From Armatimonadota bacterium (lineage in GTDB: Bacteria > Armatimonadota > JAAZEB01), in the NCBI GenBank assembly GCA_012512265.1, contig JAAZEM010000069.1, forward strand, positions 1 to 64,000: a stretch of 64,000 bases of DNA, in the 5' to 3' direction. Position 1 is the first letter of the stretch. Each line of letters opens with the position of its first letter. The notes under the pieces are model-generated. The model was given only the letters and a program-made list of their open reading frames with translations. It had not been told where the DNA came from and made no database searches. The position numbers were made by a program, and so were the translations under genes. Of the stretch, positions 23,930 through 32,046 are shown piece after piece.

Positions 23930-25069
23930 TCAGTAGGGAGAGGGCGCTTCGCAGATGCAGTTGCGCCCGCTCGCCTTCGCGTCGTACAGCGCGCGGTCTG
24001 CGCGTTCCACCCACCGGGTGGTGGTGTCGCCCGATTGCACCTCGGCGATCCCGATGGACGCGGTGATGGCGATGGTGTGCGCTTCATAGGCGACGCGCAG
24101 GCCGCGGATCGAATCGAGAATGCGCTCTGCCGAGACGACGCCCCGTTTGAGCGACGTGTTCCAGAGGATGACGGCGAACTCTTCGCCGCCAAAGCGAGCG
24201 ACGAAGTCGTTCTTGACGCGGCACGTCCGAGTCAGGCAATCGGCGACGCTCCGCAGCACCTCATCCCCGGCCACGTGGCCATAAGTGTCGTTCACCTGCT
24301 TGAAGTGATCCAGGTCGATCATCAGCAGGCAGGCGGATTGGCCGAAGACGCGATGCATGGTGAGCGCCTGCGCCAAGCGGTCGTCGAACGCCCGGCGGTT
24401 GTAGAGGCCCGTGAGAGGATCGAGGGCGCTTTCCTGGCGAGCCACTTCCAGCTGCTCGCCCAGCTCTCTCAGGCGAGAGTGAAGGCCCTGCATCTGTTCA
24501 CGCTGCTGTAGCCTGCGCTCGAGAGCGATCCGCCCGATGGCGGAGACCGCGGAGATCACGGCGCGCCGGATGCTCTCTGCTGAATCGCTTTCGGCCGCTC
24601 TCTTCAGTTGCTCCAACTCCGCCTGCACGAGTTGGTCGGCCTCCTCATCCTGAGCGACGGTGGCATCGAGCACCTGGATGAGAGTCCATAGCGACTGCCG
24701 CAGATCCACGGAGGAGCGGTTGATGTAGCGGCACTCCTCGCGGCGATGGGCGACGAAGAACTGACATACTCCGCGCCAATCGCGCTGGTGGATGGGCAGC
24801 CCCTGCTTTGCGGCCTCCTCCCCTGGCTTTGGCCCCCCCGAGAGGAGGTGCCGAGCCCACTGCTCGCAGCGGATATGCAGCTGGCGGGCCGTCATCTCAT
24901 CGGTGTCGAAGCCATTGCGCCCATACTCCAAGAGGAGAACGCCAAGCGTATCCAGTGCGGCGTTGAGGCCCTCGGAGAGGGCTTCAGAAGGCGCGTCCGA
25001 TGACACCGCTGGCGATGCCTCTTCTGCTGGCGCCGAGCTCTCTCTCTTGCGGTTCCACCACCCCATCAT
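23930..25069 (-). CDS. Diguanylate cyclase (GGDEF domain, GGEEF variant)
   Basis: 379 aa from the ATG at 25069, chosen because GGAAAGG lies 6 nt before it. The C-terminal 165 residues are a GGDEF domain: DPLTGLYNRRAFDDRL, MIDLDHFKQVNDTYGHVAGD, then ARFGGEEFAVIL, the accepted active GGEEF form. The usual RxxD product-inhibition site is not preserved (VKND stands there), so feedback control may be absent. The N-terminal 180 residues have no membrane helix and form a helical region that runs into a coiled coil (LQQREQMQGLHSRLRELGEQLEVARQE), probably a cytoplasmic sensor and dimeriser. It makes cyclic di-GMP from two GTP. Confidence 0.92.
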   Translation of the reverse strand: MMGWWNRKRESSAPAEEASPAVSSDAPSEALSEGLNAALDTLGVLLLEYGRNGFDTDEMTARQLHIRCEQWARHLLSGGPKPGEEAAKQGLPIHQRDWRGVCQFFVAHRREECRYINRSSVDLRQSLWTLIQVLDATVAQDEEADQLVQAELEQLKRAAESDSAESIRRAVISAVSAIGRIALERRLQQREQMQGLHSRLRELGEQLEVARQESALDPLTGLYNRRAFDDRLAQALTMHRVFGQSACLLMIDLDHFKQVNDTYGHVAGDEVLRSVADCLTRTCRVKNDFVARFGGEEFAVILWNTSLKRGVVSAERILDSIRGLRVAYEAHTIAITASIGIAEVQSGDTTTRWVERADRALYDAKASGRNCICEAPSPY

Positions 25070-25089
25070 GTCGGGCCTTTCCAAAGATA

Positions 25090-25118
25090 ACTATACCAGA
25101 TTCCGGCCCGTAGGGCAA
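25090..25118 (-). promoter_or_regulatory. Promoter of the diguanylate cyclase gene
   Basis: On the minus strand TTGCCC (25118-25113), 17-bp spacer, TATAGT (25095-25090), predicted start near 25083, about 14 nt before the ATG: another short leader with a ribosome site. Confidence 0.62.
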
Positions 25119-25149
25119 CCGGATGCCTGCCTGCCACGGGCTTCACTGG

Positions 25150-26745
25150 TTACTCCTGCGTCGTGACCGGCATCCGGTGGAGCACGACCTCGGGGTTCTT
25201 CTCGGTCATATAGCGCACGGACCAGTCATCCGGGGCCAGGAGCACGGGCCGCGCCTCGCAATCTTCGACGCGCATGCAGCCCGGCACGAGGCGCATCCCC
25301 TGGATCGCCGCGGCGTCGCCTTCCAGCCAGAGCGCGTGCTGGTGCGGCAGCGGGTGCAGCGTGACGTTCACGGAGTACTCGTTCTCCAGGCGGTTGACCA
25401 GCACCTCAAACTGCAGCGGGCCCACCGCGGCGAGGATCGGCTGGCGCATCACGTCGCCGACCGGATAGAAGATCTGCACCAGGCCCTCCTCGTGGAGCTG
25501 ATCCAGGCCCTTCTGAAACGCTTTGCGCTGGCCAACCTCTGGCAGCGACAGGGTGGCAAAGTGCTCCGGCGGGAAGCGAGGGATCTCGCGGAACTCCACG
25601 CGCTCGCCAGTGCATAGTGTGTCGCCAATGGAGAAGATGCCGGGGTTGATCAGGCCCACGACGTCGCCGGGGTAGGCCTCATCGAGCGACTCGCGCTCTT
25701 GGGCGAACAGCTTCAGCGTGCGCGTGAGCCGGATCTTCTTGCCGGTGCGCACGTGCGTCACCACCATATCGCGCTCGAAACGCCCCGAGCAGATGCGCAC
25801 AAAGGCGAGACGGTCGCGATGGCGGCGGTCCATGTTCGCCTGGAGCTTGAAGACAAACCCGGAGAAGTGCGGGTGATCCGGCGGCACCACGCGGTCGTTC
25901 GAGACCCGGGGGGCCGGTCCGACGGCCATCTCCAGGAACGCATCGAGGAAGAGCTGCACGCCGAAATTGGTGAGCGCGCTCGCGAAGAAGACGGGGGTCA
26001 GCTCGCCGCGCTGCACGCGCTCGCGGTCGAAGCGGTCGCCCGCGGCCTCAATCAGCTCCACCTCGTCGCGCAACTGTTGAAGCGGCTGGGGGCCTAGCAG
26101 GCTCTCCAGCGTCGGATCCTGGAGATCGGCCACCTGCACTGGGGCAGGATGGCTGCCGTGGTGAGTGCGCTCGAAAAGGTGCACCTTGCGCTCGCGCAGA
26201 TCGTAGACGCCCACAAAGACGCCGTTCGCGCGGATCGGCCAGTTGAGTGGCACGGTGGCGATACCGAGCACGTCTTCGATCTCGCCCAGCAAATCGAGCG
26301 GCTCCTTGCCCGGGCGGTCCATCTTGTTGATCACGGTGAAGACCGGCACGCGCCGGCGCTGGCACACCTCGAACAGCTTGCGCGTCTGCGACTCGACGCC
26401 GTTGGCGCTGTCGATCACCATCACCGCGTTATCCACGGCGGTGAGCACGCGATAGGTATCCTCGCTGAAATCCTGGTGGCCGGGCGTATCGAGCAGGTTG
26501 ATGTGATAATCGCCGTAATCGAACTGAAGCACCGTCGAGGAGATGGAGATGCCGCGCTCCTGCTCCATCTCCATCCAGTCGGACGCGGTATGCCGCTGAC
26601 CCTTTCGCGCTTTGACGGACCCAGCCAGGCGCACCGCGCCGGCGTAGAGCAACACCTTCTCCGTCAGCGTGGTCTTCCCCGCGTCCGGGTGCGATATGAT
26701 GGCGAAGGTCCTCCGCCGCTGGATCTCCTTCAACAGTTGATTCAT
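25150..26745 (-). CDS. prfC: Peptide chain release factor 3
   Basis: 531 aa, the length of known RF3. The G domain opens MNQLLKEIQRRRTFAIISHP; the P-loop is HPDAGKTT (about 19-26), QERGISISSTVLQF is switch I, LLDTPGHQDF is G3 and NKMDRPG is G4. Domains II and III follow (SGFVFKLQANMDRRHRDRLAFVRI; VEDCEARPVLLAPDDWSV). It is a GTPase that recycles RF1/RF2 from terminated ribosomes. The frame stays open 115 codons upstream, to 27090, but that stretch is Arg/Pro-rich and lacks homology-like texture; the ATG at 26745 fits the family start, though its ribosome site (GGACAGAG) is weak. Confidence 0.96.
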   Translation of the reverse strand: MNQLLKEIQRRRTFAIISHPDAGKTTLTEKVLLYAGAVRLAGSVKARKGQRHTASDWMEMEQERGISISSTVLQFDYGDYHINLLDTPGHQDFSEDTYRVLTAVDNAVMVIDSANGVESQTRKLFEVCQRRRVPVFTVINKMDRPGKEPLDLLGEIEDVLGIATVPLNWPIRANGVFVGVYDLRERKVHLFERTHHGSHPAPVQVADLQDPTLESLLGPQPLQQLRDEVELIEAAGDRFDRERVQRGELTPVFFASALTNFGVQLFLDAFLEMAVGPAPRVSNDRVVPPDHPHFSGFVFKLQANMDRRHRDRLAFVRICSGRFERDMVVTHVRTGKKIRLTRTLKLFAQERESLDEAYPGDVVGLINPGIFSIGDTLCTGERVEFREIPRFPPEHFATLSLPEVGQRKAFQKGLDQLHEEGLVQIFYPVGDVMRQPILAAVGPLQFEVLVNRLENEYSVNVTLHPLPHQHALWLEGDAAAIQGMRLVPGCMRVEDCEARPVLLAPDDWSVRYMTEKNPEVVLHRMPVTTQE

Positions 26746-27102
26746 TATGCTCTGTCCGTTTTGCACCAACCCGCCTGGCCCAGCGGCTGGCTGCTGGCCG
26801 TTGCGCATTCTACCCCACGATTCCGCCGCCAATCGCACGCCTGGCCCGGCTGCCGCCCGGCTACGTGGAATCGCACGACCGCAGAGGGCACACTCGGGAG
26901 GGTGCGAATGGAACGGCGCGCCCGGGCACAACCGAAACGCCGGGGCGGCCCTCAATGCCGAAGCCCGCGAGCGGGCGCGATAGGAGCTGAGAGGCCGGGG
27001 TACCCTGCCACGCTGGCGCGCCGCGATGCACGGTGGCCGTGGGGGGCGCTCCAGGTCGCCGCGTGAAGCGGCGGTTTCGTCCAACATCACTGCATGGAGA
27101 AG

Positions 27103-27131
27103 ATTCTAGCAGAATCGCCTGGTGATGTAAA
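27103..27131 (-). promoter_or_regulatory. Promoter of prfC with ~350-nt leader
   Basis: On the minus strand TTTACA (27131-27126), 17-bp spacer, TAGAAT (27108-27103). The predicted start is near 27096, so the prfC message would carry about 350 nt before the ATG at 26745. The leader region (26746-27095) holds no recognisable gene or riboswitch that I can identify. Confidence 0.6.
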
Positions 27132-27469
27132 GGCCGCGAGCGCCCGATCTGGTACTTCTCGGGGCATGGCATGCACCCGGGCGACCCGACGGTGCTCGGC
27201 GCCGAGGCGGGATTTGTGTTGTGCGGGCCGGCGCCGGGCAGCGTGAAGGTGATCACGAGGTCACAGCCCGCGAACGCGGATCTAAGCGGGGCACGGGCAT
27301 CCATCCACAACGCCTGCCTCACGGCTCTGGCCCGAGCCTGATTGACGTGATACACGCCAAGGGACCGTGCGCCATCGGGTTTGAGAAACCGGTGTCGAAC
27401 AGTCCGGCAACCGAGTGGGCGAAGCGGATGTGGGACAGAGCCACGCGGGAAGGCGTGGAGCTTGGCTAA
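27126..27469 (+). pseudogene. Remnant of a caspase-like (peptidase C14-type) gene, frameshifted
   Basis: Frame 1 (27126-27341) reads RPIWYFSGHGMHPGDPTVLG, then AEAGFVLCG and ASIHNACLTALARA before a TGA. YFSGHG carries the catalytic His of caspase-fold peptidases, and NACLTA is placed like the catalytic-Cys strand. A second frame takes over at about 27338 and reads SLIDVIHAKGPCAIGFEKPV and EWAKRMWDRATREG to a TAA at 27469, which fits the conserved C-terminal part (GA..vvGFe...WA..fW) of such proteins. A one-base indel joins the two. There is no start codon or 5' half (TGA at 27123). It is therefore a truncated, frameshifted relic. Assignment is from motif memory only. Confidence 0.5.
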
Positions 27470-27499
27470 GCGGCCAATATGGCGAAGGAGGAGTTGACG

Positions 27500-27580
27500 A
27501 TGGATCCGAAAGGCAATCCCAAGCGGTACGGTGGCATCGAAAGCCTCGTGGTGAAGGGTAGCTGCAGGCTGTGGGAGTGA
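27500..27580 (+). CDS. Small ORF, 26 aa, strong ribosome site
   Basis: Too short for the ORF track. AAGGAGGAG ends 6 nt before the ATG, one of the best Shine-Dalgarno sites in the window. The product begins MDPKGNPKRYGGIESLVVKG and ends SCRLWE; it is basic and polar with no signal or membrane segment. It lies 30 nt after the caspase-like relic and 50 nt before the ATG of the exported stalk-domain gene. It could be a leader peptide, a small protein, or the start of another broken gene. I recognise no family. Confidence 0.4.
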   Translation: MDPKGNPKRYGGIESLVVKGSCRLWE

Positions 27581-27630
27581 CGAACGTGCCTGCTCATGTG
27601 CAGATCCAGCCCGCGGAAGGAGAGCCACGA

Positions 27631-28800
27631 ATGGAAGCTCTTTGTCTTGCGCTCGCGCTGTGCTGGGGTGCGGCGGCCGGTATGCCGCCGGAGGGGATCA
27701 TGGAGCAGGAGGCGGCTCGCGTGGCGCGCGCTTTCCTTGGGGATCCAACGATAGCGCTGCCGAAGCCGCGTATGGTGGGGCCCGGGGATGACCTGTCGTT
27801 CTCCTATGAGCTGCCGGATGGCCGTACGGTGGCGGTGAACCGGAGCACTGGGCGGGTCGAGTGGTACTATGACCGTAGCGCGGAGCTCGACCAGCGACCG
27901 GCCGTCCTGGTCTCGGAGGCGGATACGGAGCGAGAGATCCGGCGCTTCGCGCAAGAGCACTATCCCGATGTGCTAGAGCGGCACCTGGTGGTTAGAGCCA
28001 ACTCCAGCGGTAAGAATGTGTGGGTCATATATATCGAGCGCATTCCCGAGAACGGGGCGCTGAACCGTATGGGCAGCCTGCTCATCGAGGCAAACCGCAC
28101 AACGGGTCGGGTAGCCAGTGTCTTGTACAAGTACCGGCCCTTACCCCCGGAAGCGAGGCGCAAGCCGAACGTCTCACGCGAGGCTGCTATTGACACGGCC
28201 ATAGGAGCGACACAGTTCCTGCGTGTGTATGGCCGCCCCGAGGTAGAACTGGCGTGGACCAGGCCCATATTTGCAGACGGTCCGGCACTGGTGTGGGCGG
28301 TGTCGTTCAAGGGCTACCTCGGTCGCAACCGCGCGAACAGCGTCACGGTGTGGGTGGATGCGCTCAAGGGGGGCGTCGTTGGCGAGCCTGCCTATGGCGT
28401 GGCTTACTTCGTGGCGGAGGAGAACCAGTGTGTACTCCATCAGGACTGGGGGATGCTCCCAGCGATTCCCATTGTGGTGCTGACGCTGCGCCCGCGCGTT
28501 GACGAGGGCAAGCTATGGATGCCTGTGCGCTTTGCCGAGTTGTTCGACCTGAAGGTGGCGTTGGAGGGCGATACGGTATCGCTTTCTGGGAAAGACGGCG
28601 AGTGCGTTATCTTGGCCCGCCTGCCGGTGCGCCGCTGGGAGGAAGAGGAGTATCTGCCGGCGGAGGAGATGCTGAAGGCGGTTGAAAAGCAGGTGTGGGA
28701 GGTCAAGGCGGACGTGGCGCATGCATCGTTGCTAGTTGGCGTGCACAGCGCGAAGCCGCTGGAGCGCGCGCTGGCCCTGAAGCTGGGAAGGCGGCCGTAG
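27631..28800 (+). CDS. Exported protein with PepSY-like and copper-amine-oxidase-N-like (stalk) domains
   Basis: 389 aa. The ATG at 27631 follows GGAAGGAGAG by 7 nt; the ORF-track start at 27571 is rejected. MEALCLALALCWGAAAG is a short signal peptide. Residues about 25-210 contain two alpha/beta units resembling YPEB/PepSY repeats (FSYELPDGRTVAVNRSTGRV; SREAAIDTAIGATQFL). Residues about 285-330 (LRPRVDEGKLWMPVRFAELF, then DLKVALEGDTVSL) look like the copper-amine-oxidase N-terminal 'stalk' domain common in secreted proteins. It is probably extracellular or periplasmic and may inhibit or bind another protein; the caspase-like relic upstream hints at a former protease-inhibitor pair, but that is speculation. 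Confidence 0.72.
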   Translation: MEALCLALALCWGAAAGMPPEGIMEQEAARVARAFLGDPTIALPKPRMVGPGDDLSFSYELPDGRTVAVNRSTGRVEWYYDRSAELDQRPAVLVSEADTEREIRRFAQEHYPDVLERHLVVRANSSGKNVWVIYIERIPENGALNRMGSLLIEANRTTGRVASVLYKYRPLPPEARRKPNVSREAAIDTAIGATQFLRVYGRPEVELAWTRPIFADGPALVWAVSFKGYLGRNRANSVTVWVDALKGGVVGEPAYGVAYFVAEENQCVLHQDWGMLPAIPIVVLTLRPRVDEGKLWMPVRFAELFDLKVALEGDTVSLSGKDGECVILARLPVRRWEEEEYLPAEEMLKAVEKQVWEVKADVAHASLLVGVHSAKPLERALALKLGRRP

Positions 28801-29036
28801 GAGCGCGTCTTCGTGCCCGGCAGCGCCAGCGCCGACAAGATCCGGGGGCAGGCAACCGCATGAGATCCCCCTGCGATACCGGAAGGATCCGCTGGGCCGG
28901 ACGCCTGGCGAGCAGGCGCGAAGGAATGGGGAAGCCGGCGGGCGAACCCCGGAGGGAGAACGCAAGCGTGCCGGACGCAACGCGGTTCAACGCGCGGGTC
29001 TGGGCGCATGATAGCGGTCCTGGAGGGTGATCTGAG

Positions 29037-30122
29037 ATGAAGAAGGTGCGTATCGGCGTGCTGGGCGTGGGCCGGGGCGCGGGGTTGGCGAGGTCGGCGC
29101 GGCTGGCTCCAAGCGTGGAGCTCGCGGCGCTGTGCGACATGAGTGAAGAGCGCCTGGCAAAGGCCTCCGCCACGATGGGCGTGCAGACGACCTACACCTC
29201 CTACGAGGCAATGCTCGATTCGGACGTGGATGCGGTGCTGGTGGCGTCACCGATGCCGCTGCACGTGAAGCACGCGGTGCAGGCGCTGCGCGCGGGCAAG
29301 CACGTGCTCTCGGAGGTGACGGCGGCGACGAGCATCGAAGAGTGCTGGGAGCTGTTCGAGGCGGTCCGCGATTCCGGGCTGAAATACATGCTGGCGGAGA
29401 ACTACTGCTACATGCGGCCTTGGAGCATCGTGCTCAACATGGTCCGCGCCGGCCTCTTCGGCGAGCTTTACTATGGCGAGTCGGACCAGCTTCAGGATTT
29501 CGCGTCGCGCCTGCCGCATCCCGACACGGTGGCCAACTGGCGCACGTCGGAGCTGGCGATGCGCAAGGGGCACCAGTACATCACCCATGACCTGGGCCCG
29601 CTCTACCAGGCGTTTGGTGAGCGGGTGCGCCAGGTTGTCTGCCTTGGCTCGGGGCAGCACCACGTCTCGTGGGCGAAGGCGGATGACACGTGCGTGGTCC
29701 TGTGCGAGACGGAGAGCGGCAAGCTGATCCGGATTCGCCTCGATTTCTTCTCCCGGCGGCCGAACAACTACGAGTATTACGGGCTGCAAGGGACGAAAGC
29801 GTGTTATGAGGCGCCACGCACCCCTGAGGAACCTCACCGGATCCACGTGGAGGGGCAGACGCCGCCGGGAACCTGGCAGAACCTCTGGGAGTACGACCAG
29901 TATCTATCGGAGGGGTGGAAGAAGATGCCGGCGGACGCAATCAACGACCATTACGACGGGGGCGCGCCTCTGATGCTGGAGGATTTCGCGCGCTGCATCC
30001 TGGATGACACGCGCCCACCTATCGACGTGGTCGATGCCCTGAACATGACTGCGCCCGGCCTGATGTCGGAGATCTCCCGCGAGCGCGGCGGCGTTCCGGT
30101 GGAGGTGCCGGAGTTCAAGTAG
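29037..30122 (+). CDS. Gfo/Idh/MocA-family oxidoreductase
   Basis: 361 aa. KKVRIGVLGVGRGAGLARSA is the Rossmann NAD(P)-binding start; VLVASPMPLHVKHAVQALRA is the usual third-strand region, and GKHVLSEVTAATSIEE replaces the common EKP by SEV, so the catalytic Lys of the EKP motif is missing. The C-terminal alpha/beta domain follows (GHQYITHDLGPLYQAFGE with a His). It is a predicted sugar or polyol dehydrogenase or a related redox-neutral enzyme acting in the cytoplasm. GGAGGGTGA precedes the ATG. Its stop overlaps the histidine kinase start by one base, so the two are co-transcribed. Substrate unknown. Confidence 0.9.
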   Translation: MKKVRIGVLGVGRGAGLARSARLAPSVELAALCDMSEERLAKASATMGVQTTYTSYEAMLDSDVDAVLVASPMPLHVKHAVQALRAGKHVLSEVTAATSIEECWELFEAVRDSGLKYMLAENYCYMRPWSIVLNMVRAGLFGELYYGESDQLQDFASRLPHPDTVANWRTSELAMRKGHQYITHDLGPLYQAFGERVRQVVCLGSGQHHVSWAKADDTCVVLCETESGKLIRIRLDFFSRRPNNYEYYGLQGTKACYEAPRTPEEPHRIHVEGQTPPGTWQNLWEYDQYLSEGWKKMPADAINDHYDGGAPLMLEDFARCILDDTRPPIDVVDALNMTAPGLMSEISRERGGVPVEVPEFK

Positions 30123-31957
30123 TGCACCTGCAGTACACACCCTACGTCTTTCCCTATGTCTTCACAGGGCTGCTACTGGTACCCATGGTCCATGTGGCGT
30201 GGCGGCGCCGGCAGAGGCCCGGCGCCGTCGCGCTTGTGGTGACGATGGTCGCCGTCATCGGATGGTGTGCCGGAAATACCCTGGAGATTGCGAGTGTCGA
30301 GCTCGGCGCGAAGCTCCTCTGGGCGAACATCGAGTACATCGGGATTGTCACTATTCCGACCGCCTGGTGGGCTTTCGCGGTCTACTACTCGGGTCAAGAG
30401 AACTGGTTCACCCCGCGGCGTTGGGTGGGCCTCTTGGTGGTGCCCGCCGTGACCCTCATCCTGGTGTGGACGAACGACTGGCACGGGCTGATGCGCCAGG
30501 GTGTCTTCCTGGATACCTCCGGGCCGTTTTCCACCGTCGGGAAAAGGTACGGGCCCTGGTTTTGGCTGTGGGTTGCCTACACGTACACGCTGCTGTTTTT
30601 GAGCACGCTTCTTCTCGGGCGAGCCCTTGCGGGGGAGTTTCATCTCTACCGTGGCCAATCGGTGGCGATGGGCTGCGCCATCTTCTTTCCCTGGTTTGCC
30701 AACTTCCTCTATGTGATGGAGTTGAGCCCCCTCCCCAAGATGGACCCGACGCCGATCGCGTTTGGATGCTCGGGGCTGGTGTGGACGTGGGCGCTCTCTC
30801 GCTACCGACTGATGGACATTGTCCCCATCGCCCGCGACGCGGTCCTGGAGAACATGTGCGATGGGGTCGTGGTCCTGGATACCTCGAACTACGTCGTGGA
30901 CCTGAACCCGGCGGCGCGCTCCCTCCTGGATGCCGAGGATGGTGCGATCGGGCGGAAGGCCGAGGAGGTGCTGGGTGCCTGCCATGAGCTGCTCGGGTGC
31001 CTGGAGAGCGCGGAGGAGAAACGCCTGGAGGTGCGAGTGGGTGAGGCGCCGAAAGAGAGGCGGTGCGACACGCTGGTCTCCCCGCTCCTGGACCGTCGCG
31101 GGCACCTGCGCGGGCGGCTGGTCGTACTCCGCGACATCACCGAGATCCGCCGGGCTCAGGGGGAGCGCCGGCGCCTGGATGCGCGGGTGCAGCAAGCGCA
31201 GCGCCTGGAGAGCCTGGGGGTTCTGGCGGCGGGAGTGGCGCACACCTTCAACAACCTGCTCGTGGGCATCCTCGGCAACTCCAACCTGGCGCTGATGTAC
31301 CTCCCGGAGGATTCACCGGCGCGCGAGCACCTTCAGCAGCTGGAGAAGGCCGCCCAACAGGCGGCGGAGATCACCCGCCAGATGCTGGCCTACTCCGGCA
31401 AAGGCCACTTTGTCATCAGCCACGTCCATCTCACGCGCCTGGCTCGCGAGATGGCGCCCCTGCTCGAAGCGGTCCTCGGCCCGGAGGTGAATATCCGCTA
31501 TGAGCTCGATCCGGAGGCGCCCGAGATCCGGGCTGATGAGGGCCAGATGCGCCAGATCCTTTTCAACCTGGTCACGAACGCCTCAGAGGCACTGCAGGAG
31601 ACCGGGGGCACCATCCTCGTGAGCACTGGCGCCATGCAGGTGGATAGGAGCCTGCTCTCAGAGACCTTCCCCGGCGACCGGCTTCCAGAAGGGCGCTATG
31701 CCTTCCTCCGGGTGAGCGATAACGGGTGCGGCATGGATGCGGCGATGCAGACGCGGATCTTCGAGCCGTTCTTTACCACGAAGTTCGCGAGCCGAGGCCT
31801 GGGCCTGGCTGCCGTCCTGGGCATCGTGCGTGGTCACGGAGGCACCATCCGCGTTGAGAGCCAGCCCGGCAAGGGGAGCAGCTTCCTCATCCTGCTCCCC
31901 TCAGCCTCCTCACAGGAGATACCCCCTCGTGACGAGCGCGACGAACCGCCCGGGTAG
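30122..31957 (+). CDS. 7TM-sensor histidine kinase with PAS domain
   Basis: 611 aa. Seven hydrophobic segments in residues 5-230 resemble the HisKA_7TM sensor; a PAS domain follows (DAVLENMCDGVVVLDTSNYV, about 240-350); the dimerisation/phosphoacceptor helix has His374 in LESLGVLAAGVAHTFNNLLV (most relatives have AHDFNN). The ATPase part has QILFNLVTNASEAL (N box), SDNGCGM (G1), FEPFFTTK (F) and GLGLAAVLGIV (G2). It should autophosphorylate in response to a membrane or small-molecule signal. No response regulator is adjacent, so it is an orphan here. It starts at GTG 30122 and shares one base with the preceding oxidoreductase stop. Confidence 0.92.
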   Translation: MHLQYTPYVFPYVFTGLLLVPMVHVAWRRRQRPGAVALVVTMVAVIGWCAGNTLEIASVELGAKLLWANIEYIGIVTIPTAWWAFAVYYSGQENWFTPRRWVGLLVVPAVTLILVWTNDWHGLMRQGVFLDTSGPFSTVGKRYGPWFWLWVAYTYTLLFLSTLLLGRALAGEFHLYRGQSVAMGCAIFFPWFANFLYVMELSPLPKMDPTPIAFGCSGLVWTWALSRYRLMDIVPIARDAVLENMCDGVVVLDTSNYVVDLNPAARSLLDAEDGAIGRKAEEVLGACHELLGCLESAEEKRLEVRVGEAPKERRCDTLVSPLLDRRGHLRGRLVVLRDITEIRRAQGERRRLDARVQQAQRLESLGVLAAGVAHTFNNLLVGILGNSNLALMYLPEDSPAREHLQQLEKAAQQAAEITRQMLAYSGKGHFVISHVHLTRLAREMAPLLEAVLGPEVNIRYELDPEAPEIRADEGQMRQILFNLVTNASEALQETGGTILVSTGAMQVDRSLLSETFPGDRLPEGRYAFLRVSDNGCGMDAAMQTRIFEPFFTTKFASRGLGLAAVLGIVRGHGGTIRVESQPGKGSSFLILLPSASSQEIPPRDERDEPPG

Positions 31958-32046
31958 CCTCCGGGCTCCTGGAGCGCGGTGGCCGGCAGGAGTTGGCCCG
32001 CGAGGGACGAACTCACCCTGGGAGTAATGGGAAGGAGTCCCTCAAC

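Noticed and set aside
26861-27628. 255-codon minus-strand ORF in the prfC upstream region
   Set aside because: No ribosome site, no domain texture, and it overlaps the better-supported prfC leader and the caspase-like relic.
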